A stretch of 11,765 bases of DNA from Nitrococcus sp. (GCA_030452365.1 JAKDMK010000040.1:1-11765), one strand, 5' to 3'; positions 1 through 7,525 are shown, counted from the stretch's first letter. Notes: generated by a model not told the origin, from the sequence alone. Made by a program: numbers and translations.

Positions 1-665
1 ACGATGAGGCCAATCGGGTTGGCGGTCGCGGCAAAGACGGCGCCGCCTAGGATCGCACCCGGGCCCTTGCCGCCGCCCGCTTGTACAGTGCCAGAACCGA
101 GCTTACGCAAGCCTTGAGCCGTCATTTGAAGACCTTCGACTGCCACGGTTAGTTTGGACCCACCCGCACCAAAGCCAATGATGAGTCGCTTGGCGGCGCT
201 GCCCTCCTCGACGGAGACGAGGTAGCCGCGCAATACAAGGTCGTTAATGTCGGGCAACGCTCTGGTCGCGGCATGTGTTGCCGGCATTCCCATGTCGCGG
301 ATAGCCTCCACCAACTGCGTGGCAATCTCCGCGCCTAACTTCCGGCCAGTCTCTATTTGTTCTTCTGTTTGGGGCTGCGCATCGATCTGAACATTCTTGG
401 CAAGGGCGGAATCGGCGGGCACCTCGGTCGGCGTGGCGACGAAATCGTAGACCAAGATTTGATTCGGCCGCGGCAGCGGCCCCTTAACGAGCTGCTCGCG
501 ATCGGAGATCTTAGTGGAGGCGCAGCCTGAAACCAGGGCTATGGCCAGCAGACACAGGAGAGCCATCGCGAAGTAGCTGCCGAACCTTGCCGGCTCAAAC
601 ACTGCTCTGCCGGAGGGGGAGGGGGTCAAATAGCCCCGCCTGCGATTGCTGATTTGGTGATGCAT
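1..665 (-). CDS. DUF4410-like lipoprotein, 3' end cut by window edge
   Basis: The minus-strand frame is open from an ATG at 665-663 to the window edge (221 codons, no stop seen). A GAGGA ribosome-binding site lies a few bases upstream of that ATG. The protein has a long arginine-containing N-region, a hydrophobic stretch from about residue 33, and the lipobox LVSGC with Cys48, so it should be exported and lipidated. The mature part carries a VYDF strand, a segment resembling LGAEIATQLVEAIRDMG, then LRGYLVSVEEGS and RLIIGFGAGGSKL, and ends in a glycine-rich GGGKGPGAILGGAVF stretch. This order fits the DUF4410 family of uncharacterised bacterial lipoproteins. An internal Met34 (566-564) would give a shorter signal peptide, but it has no ribosome-binding site. 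Function is unknown. The gene is divergent from everything to its right. Family assignment is from remembered motifs. Confidence 0.8.
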   Translation of the reverse strand, partial: MHHQISNRRRGYLTPSPSGRAVFEPARFGSYFAMALLCLLAIALVSGCASTKISDREQLVKGPLPRPNQILVYDFVATPTEVPADSALAKNVQIDAQPQTEEQIETGRKLGAEIATQLVEAIRDMGMPATHAATRALPDINDLVLRGYLVSVEEGSAAKRLIIGFGAGGSKLTVAVEGLQMTAQGLRKLGSGTVQAGGGKGPGAILGGAVFAATANPIGLI

Positions 666-773
666 GGTGGTTCCTCACTTTTGCGTTGCGTTACGTGTTG
701 TCTAGGCCCCTTGCGGACACCGGCATCAACCCGCAATGGCACACTGATCAATACCCCAACCAGGGCCGCCCGC

Positions 774-944
774 CTAGCGCGTGAGCGTCCAGCGTATGCC
801 GTCGATCAGCACTTGGCCGTCGACCGGCTTGGTGAAAAACGCCGCCGCGCCAATGTTGTTGCTCAACATATACGCGCATGCACGCGTCTGCGCTATAGGA
901 CTTTCGTCCCATAGAAAGTAGTCGCACTGGAGTGTCGAAAGGCG
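774..944 (-). pseudogene. Response-regulator receiver domain remnant (C-terminal part)
   Basis: This minus-strand frame is bounded by a TAA at 947-945 and a TAG at 776-774, giving 56 residues with no good start. The second half reads NIGAAAFFTKPVDGQVLIDG followed by IRWTLTR. This is the end of a CheY-like receiver: alpha 4, then beta 5 with the conserved Lys-Pro, then alpha 5. The phosphoacceptor aspartate and the acidic pocket would lie upstream and are missing in this frame. The adjacent minus-strand frame stays open from about 930 to 1029, so a frameshift near 930 is possible. However, I do not recognise receiver motifs there, and it runs into the GC hairpin at 994-1011. Most likely this is a decayed gene fragment. 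A very small expressed ORF starting at the internal ATG (869-867) is less likely. Confidence 0.5.
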
Positions 945-987
945 TTAGGAGGGCGCTGATCTGGTGTGCGTAATCCAGGAAGACCAA

Positions 988-1019
988 GATGGACCCCGGC
1001 CTGCGCCGGGGTGACGGAG
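988..1019. repeat. GC-rich palindromic repeat unit (dispersed-repeat type)
   Basis: A perfect 7-bp stem, CCCCGGC at 994-1000 and GCCGGGG at 1005-1011, encloses the loop CTGC. The flanks are GATGGA before and TGACGGAG after. The form 'GGACCCCGGCCTGCGCCGGGG' followed by TGACG resembles a dispersed intergenic repeat common in proteobacteria, whose translated form (RRPGSI) often appears in spurious ORFs. A second GC-rich imperfect dyad follows at about 1032-1046 (CCCCCGGATCGGGG) and may belong to the same element. No T-run follows, so it does not look like an intrinsic terminator. Only one copy is in the window, so dispersal in the genome is inferred. Confidence 0.5.
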
Positions 1020-1046
1020 CACTGGACACCGGCCCCCGGATCGGGG

Positions 1047-1448
1047 ACCAGGGCAGGCTTCACCGGTGTGACGAATCAAACGGTGATACGCGCGTAGCGA
1101 GCTTCAGCACTTCCCACAATCCACCCCTTGTCTGCGTGGCCTTGGTCGAATCACAGGGCGACTTGAGTATCATCTTGGGCTGTATGCGTCCTTCGACTCC
1201 AGATTTCCTGTGCGCTAGCTGTGCCCGCCCTCCATCTGCCCCGCGGCAATAGACAGCAATCCCCGCGTTCAGTCTATGGGACCAAGGTCCAATATCCCAA
1301 ATCGGTTAATCCTGCTAGTTTTCTTGAAGGCGGCGAGCGTCTGGCGATGGCGGGTATCCGCAAAGCGCACTACAACACCCAAGATGTGAAGCGGAAGGGC
1401 GAATGGCGTGGAATTGAAGTGAATTCGGCTGTTCCCCGGAGCTAACCA
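1047..1448. other. Gene-poor stretch with no recognisable feature
   Basis: About 400 bases between the GC-rich repeat and the start of the small membrane protein. Short open frames exist on both strands (for example 1221-1445 plus and 1269-1574 minus). None has a recognisable protein motif, and the minus one runs into the coding sequence at 1449. A small dyad, GGACC-AA-GGTCC, sits at 1279-1290. I see no tRNA, rRNA, insertion-sequence end or clear promoter. The promoter of the 1449 gene presumably lies in the right-hand part. Confidence 0.5.
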
Positions 1449-1907
1449 ATGCCAATAACCGATTTCCTGCTGCCGGCCTCGGCGCAGATTCCCTCGAACA
1501 GACAACGGCTGTTCCTGCGCTATTTCACTGCGATCCTGATCGATCTCGTGGTGTTGAACTTTTTCGTCGAGCACTCGGAGTACGTTGCTGTCGACTCGTT
1601 CACGATCTCTCTGTTTGTCGCATTGGTATTGCAGATTCTCTTGAAGCTGACGTTAGCCCTGGAGCATCGGGTCGCCGCATTCTTTAATGCGAGGCAAGGC
1701 AGCTTCGCAAGATTCATGCGCGTCTTCGCCGCATGGTTGCTGCTTTTCGGATCCAAGTTCGTAATTCTCGAAGTGCTCGCATTCGTGTTCAGTGACAGCC
1801 TGCGTTTCAGCGGGCCTCTCGACGGCCTCGTGACCTTGATCGGCGTTATCATCACGATGATCCTCGCCGAAGAGGCAGTCGTACAATTTTACCGCCGGCT
1901 TGCCTGA
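1449..1907 (+). CDS. Small four-helix membrane protein, function unknown
   Basis: The ORF has 152 residues, with an ATG at 1449 preceded by GGAG at 1438-1441 (7-base spacing). After a short polar N-terminus (NRQR at about 17-20) there are four hydrophobic segments at roughly 22-41, 50-70, 90-115 and 124-142. They are separated by charged loops such as LEHRVAAFF and RQGSFARFMR, and the protein ends in EEAVVQFYRRLA. This predicts an inner-membrane protein with four helices and positively charged cytoplasmic loops. I do not recognise a named family or any catalytic motif. It lies 157 bases upstream of the permease at 2065 on the same strand, so it could be transcribed separately or read through into the long gene series. 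Coding status is supported by the ribosome-binding site, the length and the coherent membrane topology. Confidence 0.75.
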   Translation: MPITDFLLPASAQIPSNRQRLFLRYFTAILIDLVVLNFFVEHSEYVAVDSFTISLFVALVLQILLKLTLALEHRVAAFFNARQGSFARFMRVFAAWLLLFGSKFVILEVLAFVFSDSLRFSGPLDGLVTLIGVIITMILAEEAVVQFYRRLA

Positions 1908-1975
1908 GAATTTGAAGGGCGGTTGCACAAATCATATCGAGGTATGAAAGGCATGATCAATATCGCTGATCTTTG

Positions 1976-2006
1976 ACTCGCCAGTCTGCGAGTATCCGGC
2001 CGGATA
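1976..2006. promoter_or_regulatory. Two adjacent dyad symmetries upstream of the long gene series
   Basis: The first inverted repeat is ACTCGC (1976-1981) with GCGAGT (1988-1993), with a 6-base loop. It is directly followed, sharing one base, by the perfect 14-base palindrome TATCCGGCCGGATA (1993-2006). The pair sits 58 bases before the ATG at 2065, in the only sizeable gap before nine same-strand genes. A regulator-binding site or a leader hairpin is possible. There is no T-run, so a terminator for the gene ending at 1907 is unlikely. Function is inferred from position and symmetry only. Confidence 0.3.
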
Positions 2007-2064
2007 TCGTAGCCGTGGCCCTTATTACTCCACGAAAACAGCGTGGTTGACCCTGGGTGAGCCA

Positions 2065-3198
2065 ATGCCGCTAGATCGCGCGACCCTTCGAGAGTTGCTT
2101 TCTAGGGACCTTACGGAATCTTTGATTCGCGTCGGCTTGATTGCCTTGCTGGTAGTCATGTGCGTGCGGATAATCGCTCCGTTTGTGAATCTCGTCGTTT
2201 GGGCATTGATACTGGCGATCGTGCTCCATCCGCTACACAACCGCCTGGCAAGAAGCCTCGGCGGCAGGCAGGGTCTTGCTGCCGCTGCGCTGGTGGTGCT
2301 GGGTCTGCTGCTGCTGGGAGTGCCAACGGCGATGCTTGGAAGCTCGTTCGCTGGCCATTTGCATGATGCCTATATCGCCGTCAAGAACCATACACTCATG
2401 ATCCCGCCGCCCAACCCTCATGTAGCCGAATGGCCAATTGTCGGCGAGCGCCTGTTCGATACATGGAGCTCGATGGCCGCCAATCTGCCGGCTTATCTCG
2501 AAGAGAACCGGGCGCTGATCAGGAATCTGACGCAGCAGGTCCTGTCGGCCGCGGCCAACACGGCGGGGGCAGTCATGCTGTTTCTCGGTTCCATGGTCGT
2601 CGCCGGGATCATGATGGCCTACGCGGAATCCGGTGACCGGGCCATGCAACGTTTATTCAATCGCCTGACGGATCCCGTAAGAGGGCCCAGACTGAAGAAG
2701 CTCGCCACCGCAACGGTCCGCTCGGTCGCTGGGGGAGTCATTGGCGTGGCCTTTGTCCAGGCCATTCTCCTCGGATTGGGCTTCATGCTCGCGGGCATCC
2801 CGGCAGCCGGTGTACTGGCCCTCATTGTGATGTTTATCGGCATTCTTCAGTTGCCGGTCGTGCTCGTATCGTTGCCTTCCGTGGTCTATCTGTGGTGGTC
2901 AGGCGACGGCTCCATGACGAGTAACATTATCTACACCGTGTACCTCCTCCTCGCAGGCATGGCCGACAACGTACTCAAACCCCTAATGCTCGGTCGCGGA
3001 GTGAACGCACCGATGCTAGTGATCCTGATTGGTGCCGTCGGCGGCATGGTATCGGCCGGCATCATCGGTCTGTTCGTCGGCAGCGTTCTGCTGGCGGTCA
3101 GCTATCAGTTGTTCATGGAGTGGGTCGGCAGTTCCGAAGCAAGCCCTGGAGCCGAACCTGGGCTGGCTGAAGCGGCGCGCAAGGATGAGCCACGCTAG
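2065..3198 (+). CDS. AI-2E family transporter (PerM-like permease)
   Basis: The protein is a 377-residue integral membrane protein. I chose the ATG at 2065 because GGTGA lies at 2056-2060, well placed for the ribosome; a TTG at 2047 would add six residues. Hydrophobic segments cover about residues 20-57 and 70-90. A soluble loop rich in Pro and Trp follows (MIPPPNPHVAEWPIVGERLF), then several more helices. Near the C-terminus is the family signature DNVLKP at 301-306, followed by the Gly-rich stretch GAVGGMVSAGIIGLFVG. Length and layout fit the AI-2E/PerM family, whose members are linked to quorum-signal export or to Na+/H+ antiport; substrate cannot be assigned from sequence. It is the first gene of the closely spaced series and ends 35 bases before the outer-membrane lipoprotein gene, so a role alongside the exporter is possible. 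Confidence 0.88.
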   Translation: MPLDRATLRELLSRDLTESLIRVGLIALLVVMCVRIIAPFVNLVVWALILAIVLHPLHNRLARSLGGRQGLAAAALVVLGLLLLGVPTAMLGSSFAGHLHDAYIAVKNHTLMIPPPNPHVAEWPIVGERLFDTWSSMAANLPAYLEENRALIRNLTQQVLSAAANTAGAVMLFLGSMVVAGIMMAYAESGDRAMQRLFNRLTDPVRGPRLKKLATATVRSVAGGVIGVAFVQAILLGLGFMLAGIPAAGVLALIVMFIGILQLPVVLVSLPSVVYLWWSGDGSMTSNIIYTVYLLLAGMADNVLKPLMLGRGVNAPMLVILIGAVGGMVSAGIIGLFVGSVLLAVSYQLFMEWVGSSEASPGAEPGLAEAARKDEPR

Positions 3199-3233
3199 CA
3201 GTTCCGGATGCCGCAGTTACGACCACGACTCAA

Positions 3234-4793
3234 ATGCAACGAATTGCGCGGCTGATCGCTTTCCTGCCGGTGCTGATGCTGAATGCATGCATGGTCGTCG
3301 GTCCCGACTTCAAGGAGCCCGAGGTGACGTGGCTCAAGGAATGGCGATCGGATCTGTACGGCCAGATCGGCAATGCAAAGCAACAAGCCAAGGTCGACTT
3401 GCGCTTCTGGTGGCGACTGTTCAACGATCCGGTGTTGAACAACCTGATCCAGACGGCTCGGCGCGAGAATCCCACTCTGCGCGTCGCCGGCCTGCGAATA
3501 CTGGAGAGCCGGGCCCTGCTTGGCATTGCTGGCAGCGAGCTCTACCCGCAGCTCCAGCTTAGCGGCGCGCTGACGCGCGTTAACCAACAACGGAACGGCG
3601 GGCAGATAGTCGACCAGAACCAGAGGCTCACCAAGTATCAGGCCACCTTCGGTGACGCCGCCTGGGAACTGGATTTTTGGGGACGATTCAGGCGTGGCAT
3701 CGAATCGGCCAATGCCACGTTTTTTGCGTCCATCGCCAATCAGCAGGATGTCCAGGTACTGCTGAGCGCCCAGGTGGCCGACCTATACTTTGCTTACCGC
3801 ACGACCTTGCTAAGAATCGGCGTCGCTCAGAGGAACGCGGCCATACAGAAGCGCAGCTTCGAGATCACGGAGAAGATATACCAAAGTGGTCAGGGCTCGG
3901 AGCTGGATCTGCAGCAAGCCAAGACGCAATATTTGACCACTTTGTCGACGATACCGGATCTGGAAGCGACTCTGATCAGAATTCACAATGCCCTTGGAGC
4001 TCTACTGGGTCGGGCGCCGGGGGACGTTCCGGAGCTATTCTCAGTGAAAGGCCCGCTCCCGGAAATGGATCCGGTGGTGATCGCGGGTATCCCGGCACAA
4101 TTGCTGCTTCGTCGCCCGGATATCCGCAGAGCCGCCTTGGAAATCGCGGCCCAGTCGGCGCAGATCGGCATTGCAGAAGCTGACTTCTACCCAACCATCA
4201 CGCTGCTTGGCAGCATCGGCTGGTTCGCGAATTCGCTAGCTGCGAGCCCTGAAACGTTAGGCATCGCCGTCGGCCCGTCACTGAGGTGGAACATATTTTC
4301 CTTCGGCCGGATTCGAAGCAATGTGCGGCTGCAAGATGCCCGATTACAGCAAACAATCGGGGTCTTTCACAACAGCGTACTGCAGGCGGCACGGGAGATC
4401 GACAATGCCGCGATTAGCGTGGTCAAGGCGCGCGAGCGGGGACGCATACTCAGTGATTCGCTACGCGCGGCAGAACGCTCACGCCAACTCGCGACCACCC
4501 GCTATATAGAGGGCTACGCGAATTTTCAGCGAGTCCTAACCGCGCAGCGGGTGCTGTTCGCGCAAGCGGAACTCCTAGTGGTCAATCGGAGTGCCGAGAT
4601 TAGCGCGATCATCGCGCTATACACGGCCATCGGCGGTGGCTGGGTGGAGATGTCGGTGGAGCAACTGTATAAAAAATCTGTGCGCGATGTGATGCGCACG
4701 CGAACCAACTGGGGCGATCTGCTAAGCGCACCTTTGCCCGCCAGCGCCGACGGCCCGTTGGGTAGGAGAGGAACCGAGAATCGCAATGAGTGA
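3234..4793 (+). CDS. Outer-membrane efflux lipoprotein, NodT/TolC-like
   Basis: The protein has 519 residues and is the outer-membrane channel of a tripartite exporter. The N-terminus is a lipoprotein signal (RIARLIAFLPVLMLNAC) with lipid-accepting Cys19, followed by the typical VVGPDFKEPE. Two outer-membrane-efflux repeats follow. The second contains RRPDIRRA at 293-300 and IGIAEADFYPTITLLGSIGW, and the domain closes with LYTAIGGGW; these are hallmarks of NodT-type factors such as OprM. The alpha-helical barrel is seen as long Gln- and Ala-rich stretches. A C-terminal tail of about 45 residues beyond GGGW is longer than usual. No clear ribosome-binding site precedes the ATG, so translation may depend on the upstream gene 35 bases away. 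The 3' end overlaps the fusion-protein gene by 8 bases. Confidence 0.92.
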   Translation: MQRIARLIAFLPVLMLNACMVVGPDFKEPEVTWLKEWRSDLYGQIGNAKQQAKVDLRFWWRLFNDPVLNNLIQTARRENPTLRVAGLRILESRALLGIAGSELYPQLQLSGALTRVNQQRNGGQIVDQNQRLTKYQATFGDAAWELDFWGRFRRGIESANATFFASIANQQDVQVLLSAQVADLYFAYRTTLLRIGVAQRNAAIQKRSFEITEKIYQSGQGSELDLQQAKTQYLTTLSTIPDLEATLIRIHNALGALLGRAPGDVPELFSVKGPLPEMDPVVIAGIPAQLLLRRPDIRRAALEIAAQSAQIGIAEADFYPTITLLGSIGWFANSLAASPETLGIAVGPSLRWNIFSFGRIRSNVRLQDARLQQTIGVFHNSVLQAAREIDNAAISVVKARERGRILSDSLRAAERSRQLATTRYIEGYANFQRVLTAQRVLFAQAELLVVNRSAEISAIIALYTAIGGGWVEMSVEQLYKKSVRDVMRTRTNWGDLLSAPLPASADGPLGRRGTENRNE

Positions 4794-6024
4794 CCGACAG
4801 AGCGGGGAAGGTTTGGTCGCCAATGCTGAGCCCGACGGCAGCGAAAAGCTCAAAACCGAGGGGAGCAGCAAAGCGCAGCAAGAAGCCGTCGGCGGCGACA
4901 AGCTCCAGCCCGAGGAGAGCAACAAAGCGCAGCAGGAAGCCGCCGGCCGCTCCGTCAGAAAGGGCGGGCTCGTGGTGGCTATGGGGATATTGCTCAGCCT
5001 GACGTGGTATTTGCTCGCCGATCGCTACACCCCATACACGACCCAGGCCAGGATCGAGGGCTACGTCATCGGCGTTGCTCCATACGTGGCGGGAAGGTTG
5101 ACACGGGTATGGGTTACCAATAATCAGGAAGTGGAGAAAGGTCAGCGACTGTTCAAGATCGATCCGTCGCAATACCAGATCGCCTTGAACAAGGCGCGGT
5201 CTGATCTCGATACCGCCCGCAGGCAGGTAGGCGCTGGCAGCGCGACCGTGACGGCAGCTCGCGCCAATCTCCTTGCAGCGCGGGCGAATGAGCGCAAAGC
5301 GCGCCAGGACGCCAGTCGGCTGCAACGTCTGTATGACGAGGACCCCGGTACGATCTCGGTGCGTCTGTTGGAAATCTCCCGCGCCAACGCGGATAAGGCG
5401 CGGGCCCAGGTGACGGCTGCCGAGGCCGATATCCAGGCGGCCATCGAACAGATGGGCGGTGACGATCCCGCTAACAACACGATTCTCAAGACTGCGCTAA
5501 CGGCTGTGGACAAGGCGAAGCTGGACCTCGCACATACCTTGGTCAAGGCACCGTTACGAGGCGTAGTCACGGATCTCACGGCCGAGGTGGGGCAGTTCGC
5601 CGGCACCGGAACACCGGTGCTGACGCTGATCGCGATTCAAGACGTCTGGATCAATGCCGAGTTCACCGAAAACAACCTGGGTCACCTAGACGTGGGCACA
5701 CCGGTCGAGATTCTGTTCGACGCACTACCGGGGCGGGTGTTTCAGGGCCGGGTGCGCAGCGTGGGTCTCGGTGTAAGCGCTGGCCGAAACCAACCCCCGG
5801 GAGCCCTGCCGGTCATCCAGAATGACCGCGACTGGTTGCGGCAGTCGCAGCGCTTTCCCGTCATTATCGGCTTTGATACCGAGCGGGATCCAGCCTTGCT
5901 GAGGCAGCTACGCATCGGTGGGCAGGCTTCCGTTATCGCCTACGGTGAAGGGGCCGGGCTACTACTACGGCTTCTGGGCAAGGCCTATATTCGTCTCGCG
6001 AGCTGGCTGTCTTATGCCTATTGA
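4786..6024 (+). CDS. HlyD/EmrA-type periplasmic membrane fusion protein
   Basis: The protein has 412 residues and should bridge the inner-membrane component and the outer-membrane channel. A polar N-terminal cytoplasmic tail of about 58 residues includes a direct 18-residue duplication. One membrane anchor follows at about 60-78. Next comes the first half of a biotinyl-lipoyl domain (ARIEGYVIGVAPYVAGRLTR, VEKGQRLFKIDP), then an Ala/Arg/Gln-rich coiled-coil hairpin at about 130-245. The second lipoyl half is APLRGVVTDLTAEVGQFAG, and a beta-barrel contains DVWINAEFTENNLGHLDVG. The architecture matches EmrA/HlyD family adaptors with an uncleaved anchor. AGGAG at 4764-4768 is rather distant from the ATG, and the start overlaps the previous gene by 8 bases, suggesting coupling. 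The unusually long acidic, Gln-rich tail before the anchor is the odd part. Confidence 0.92.
   Translation: MSDRQSGEGLVANAEPDGSEKLKTEGSSKAQQEAVGGDKLQPEESNKAQQEAAGRSVRKGGLVVAMGILLSLTWYLLADRYTPYTTQARIEGYVIGVAPYVAGRLTRVWVTNNQEVEKGQRLFKIDPSQYQIALNKARSDLDTARRQVGAGSATVTAARANLLAARANERKARQDASRLQRLYDEDPGTISVRLLEISRANADKARAQVTAAEADIQAAIEQMGGDDPANNTILKTALTAVDKAKLDLAHTLVKAPLRGVVTDLTAEVGQFAGTGTPVLTLIAIQDVWINAEFTENNLGHLDVGTPVEILFDALPGRVFQGRVRSVGLGVSAGRNQPPGALPVIQNDRDWLRQSQRFPVIIGFDTERDPALLRQLRIGGQASVIAYGEGAGLLLRLLGKAYIRLASWLSYAY
4843..4950 (+). repeat. 54-bp tandem duplication inside the fusion-protein gene
   Basis: Two in-frame copies, 4843-4896 and 4897-4950, encode EKLKTEGSSKAQQEAVGG and DKLQPEESNKAQQEAAGR (residues 20-37 and 38-55). 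The shared core is K-L, E, S-x-K-A-Q-Q-E-A. The copies differ at several bases, so the duplication is not very recent. It lengthens the cytoplasmic tail ahead of the membrane anchor. Confidence 0.85.
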
Positions 6025-6038
6025 GCTGGGATGACCTC

Positions 6039-7085
6039 ATGATGGCAATCGGCGCCAAGCGCACGTTCCGCCTCAGTTCTGTCGTGGCATTATCGCTTGC
6101 CTTCGCATACGGGCTCGGGCTGCCGTTGCCTTTTCTCGCGCCGCTCTTTGCGATCCTGCTCACGGCCGCGCCAGCGCCACCGATGAGATTGAGGGGCCTG
6201 CTCGGATTGATCCTGGTCGTGATGATCACCTCGGGTGTGGGATTGCTGCTGATCCCGATCCTGACAGAGTACCCGCTGTCCGCGGTTCTGGTCATCGCAG
6301 CGGGCATCTATCTGAGCACGTTGGTGACCGTTGGCCTCGGCAAGGGCCTGATCGGTACGTTCCTCGCAATTGGCTTCACGCTCATCCCGGCCGCGGGGCT
6401 GGTGGGCTATTCTCTCGCGGTCGCCGTTATCAAGGCGCTGCTGCTCGGCATCGCGCTGGCGATCGTCTGCCATTGGATCGTATATCCCCTCTACCCGGAG
6501 GAAGCGATCAGGGAGAGCCGGGTGAGATCTCCGACAGTAGGTGGCGGCAGTGCGTACTGGATCGCTCTGCGTGCAACGCTGATCATTTTGCCACCCGTGC
6601 TGATGGCGTTTTCCAATCCGTCCCTGTACTTGCAAACGATCATGAAAACCGTGCTGCTGGCGCAGCAGGGGTCGGTCGTCAGCGTACGGGCAGCTGGCCG
6701 CGAGCTGCTCGGCTCCACGTTTCTTGCCGGTTGTTTTGCGATCCTGTTCTGGTTCGCATTGAAAATCTGGCCGAGCCTGTGGATGTTCTTTCTGTGGATG
6801 CTGCTGTTCGGGATTTACTACGCGGGCAAGCTATATGGAGTCATCGCCAGCCGCTTTACACCGTCCTTCTGGCAGAACGTAGTCGTGACGATGCTGATCC
6901 TGCTCGGCCCTGCCGTCCAGGACAGCGTGGCCGGCAAGGACGTCTACAAGGCGTTCGCGGTGCGTTTCAGCTTGTTCGTTGCCGTTACTCTGTATGCCTG
7001 GATCACGGTCGTTGCGTTGGAGCGGCTGCGCGCCCGCCGTCACGATCGTATGGGGGCGCTACAGGCCACCGTGGAGACCCGCTGA
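6039..7085 (+). CDS. DUF2955/FUSC-like inner-membrane protein, exporter component
   Basis: This is a 348-residue, very hydrophobic protein with two halves of several helices each (about residues 10-150 and 175-330). The halves are joined by a polar linker (YPEEAIRESRVRSPTVGGG). Such an arrangement occurs in DUF2955 and FUSC/AaeB-type inner-membrane proteins, which usually lie next to an HlyD-type adaptor, as here. I chose the ATG at 6039 because GGGA at 6028-6031 is suitably placed; a second ATG follows at 6042, and a TTG at 6021 would overlap the previous gene. The gap to the fusion-protein stop is 14 bases. The likely role is the energised or substrate-recruiting inner-membrane part of the tripartite system. 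The related E. coli AaeB exports aromatic acids, but substrate here is unknown. The family call rests on general topology and context rather than on a sharp motif. Confidence 0.72.
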   Translation: MMAIGAKRTFRLSSVVALSLAFAYGLGLPLPFLAPLFAILLTAAPAPPMRLRGLLGLILVVMITSGVGLLLIPILTEYPLSAVLVIAAGIYLSTLVTVGLGKGLIGTFLAIGFTLIPAAGLVGYSLAVAVIKALLLGIALAIVCHWIVYPLYPEEAIRESRVRSPTVGGGSAYWIALRATLIILPPVLMAFSNPSLYLQTIMKTVLLAQQGSVVSVRAAGRELLGSTFLAGCFAILFWFALKIWPSLWMFFLWMLLFGIYYAGKLYGVIASRFTPSFWQNVVVTMLILLGPAVQDSVAGKDVYKAFAVRFSLFVAVTLYAWITVVALERLRARRHDRMGALQATVETR

Positions 7086-7525
7086 TGCTGACAAATCTCC
7101 TAATTGGGCTGCTGACAATGGCGTTGTGCTTGTTTGTTCAGCTAGCGTTGCTGTCAATTGCGATTCACTACTACTCGCGCCACAAAAGTTCGGTAAACAG
7201 CTCTCCCTGGTCGACGCTGGTTGTGCTTAACATCGTCATGGCGCTACTCGTTTTCGGTAATCTCGCCCAGGTGACGGTCTGGGCCCTGCTCTTCAGGATG
7301 CTGGGAGAGTTCCAGGAGTTGGCCGTGGCCGTGTATCACTCAGGCGTGAACTTCTCGACGCTTGGCTATGGCGATATCGTCATGTCCGAACGCTGGCGCC
7401 TGCTCGGTCCGCTGGAGGCGGCCAACGGGATCCTGATGCTCGGCGTTTCTACCGCGGTCATCACCGCGGCAGTGTCGGACATCATGAAGGACTACGTGGC
7501 CAGGCAAAATCGGGACGGTCTATGA
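7085..7525 (+). CDS. Minimal potassium channel (two-helix pore, Ion_trans_2 type)
   Basis: The protein has 146 residues. It contains the K+ selectivity filter T92-L93-G94-Y95-G96-D97 after a pore helix (FQELAVAVYHSGVNFS), followed by the inner helix LGPLEAANGILMLGVSTAVI. Upstream are two hydrophobic segments at about 4-27 and 43-70, so there is one extra helix compared with a bare KcsA-like unit. No RCK, cyclic-nucleotide or other regulatory domain follows; the protein ends soon after the inner helix. The ATG overlaps the stop of the previous gene (TGATG), with GGAG at 7073-7076 as ribosome-binding site. The same frame stays open upstream to 6473, but that stretch lies inside the DUF2955 gene and makes no sensible protein. 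The stop overlaps the transhydrogenase start (ATGA), implying coupled translation. Confidence 0.85.
   Translation: MLTNLLIGLLTMALCLFVQLALLSIAIHYYSRHKSSVNSSPWSTLVVLNIVMALLVFGNLAQVTVWALLFRMLGEFQELAVAVYHSGVNFSTLGYGDIVMSERWRLLGPLEAANGILMLGVSTAVITAAVSDIMKDYVARQNRDGL

Noticed and set aside
711..736. Inverted repeat TTGCGG...CCGCAA upstream of the DUF4410 lipoprotein gene.
   Set aside because: Six-base arms with a 14-base loop are easily found by chance; no promoter elements fit around it convincingly.
1221..1445. Small plus-strand ORF of 74 codons before the membrane protein.
   Set aside because: No ribosome-binding site or recognisable motif; composition looks non-coding.
1973..2007. TTGACT at 1973-1978 as a sigma-70 -35 box for the nine-gene series.
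   Set aside because: No acceptable -10 hexamer at 16-18 bases; GGATAT at 2002-2007 is 23 bases away.
6473..7084. Long upstream extension of the K+ channel frame (open from 6473).
   Set aside because: It overlaps the DUF2955 gene in another frame and its translation is Arg/Pro-rich without motifs. The ATG at 7085 has a ribosome-binding site and begins directly with a membrane helix.
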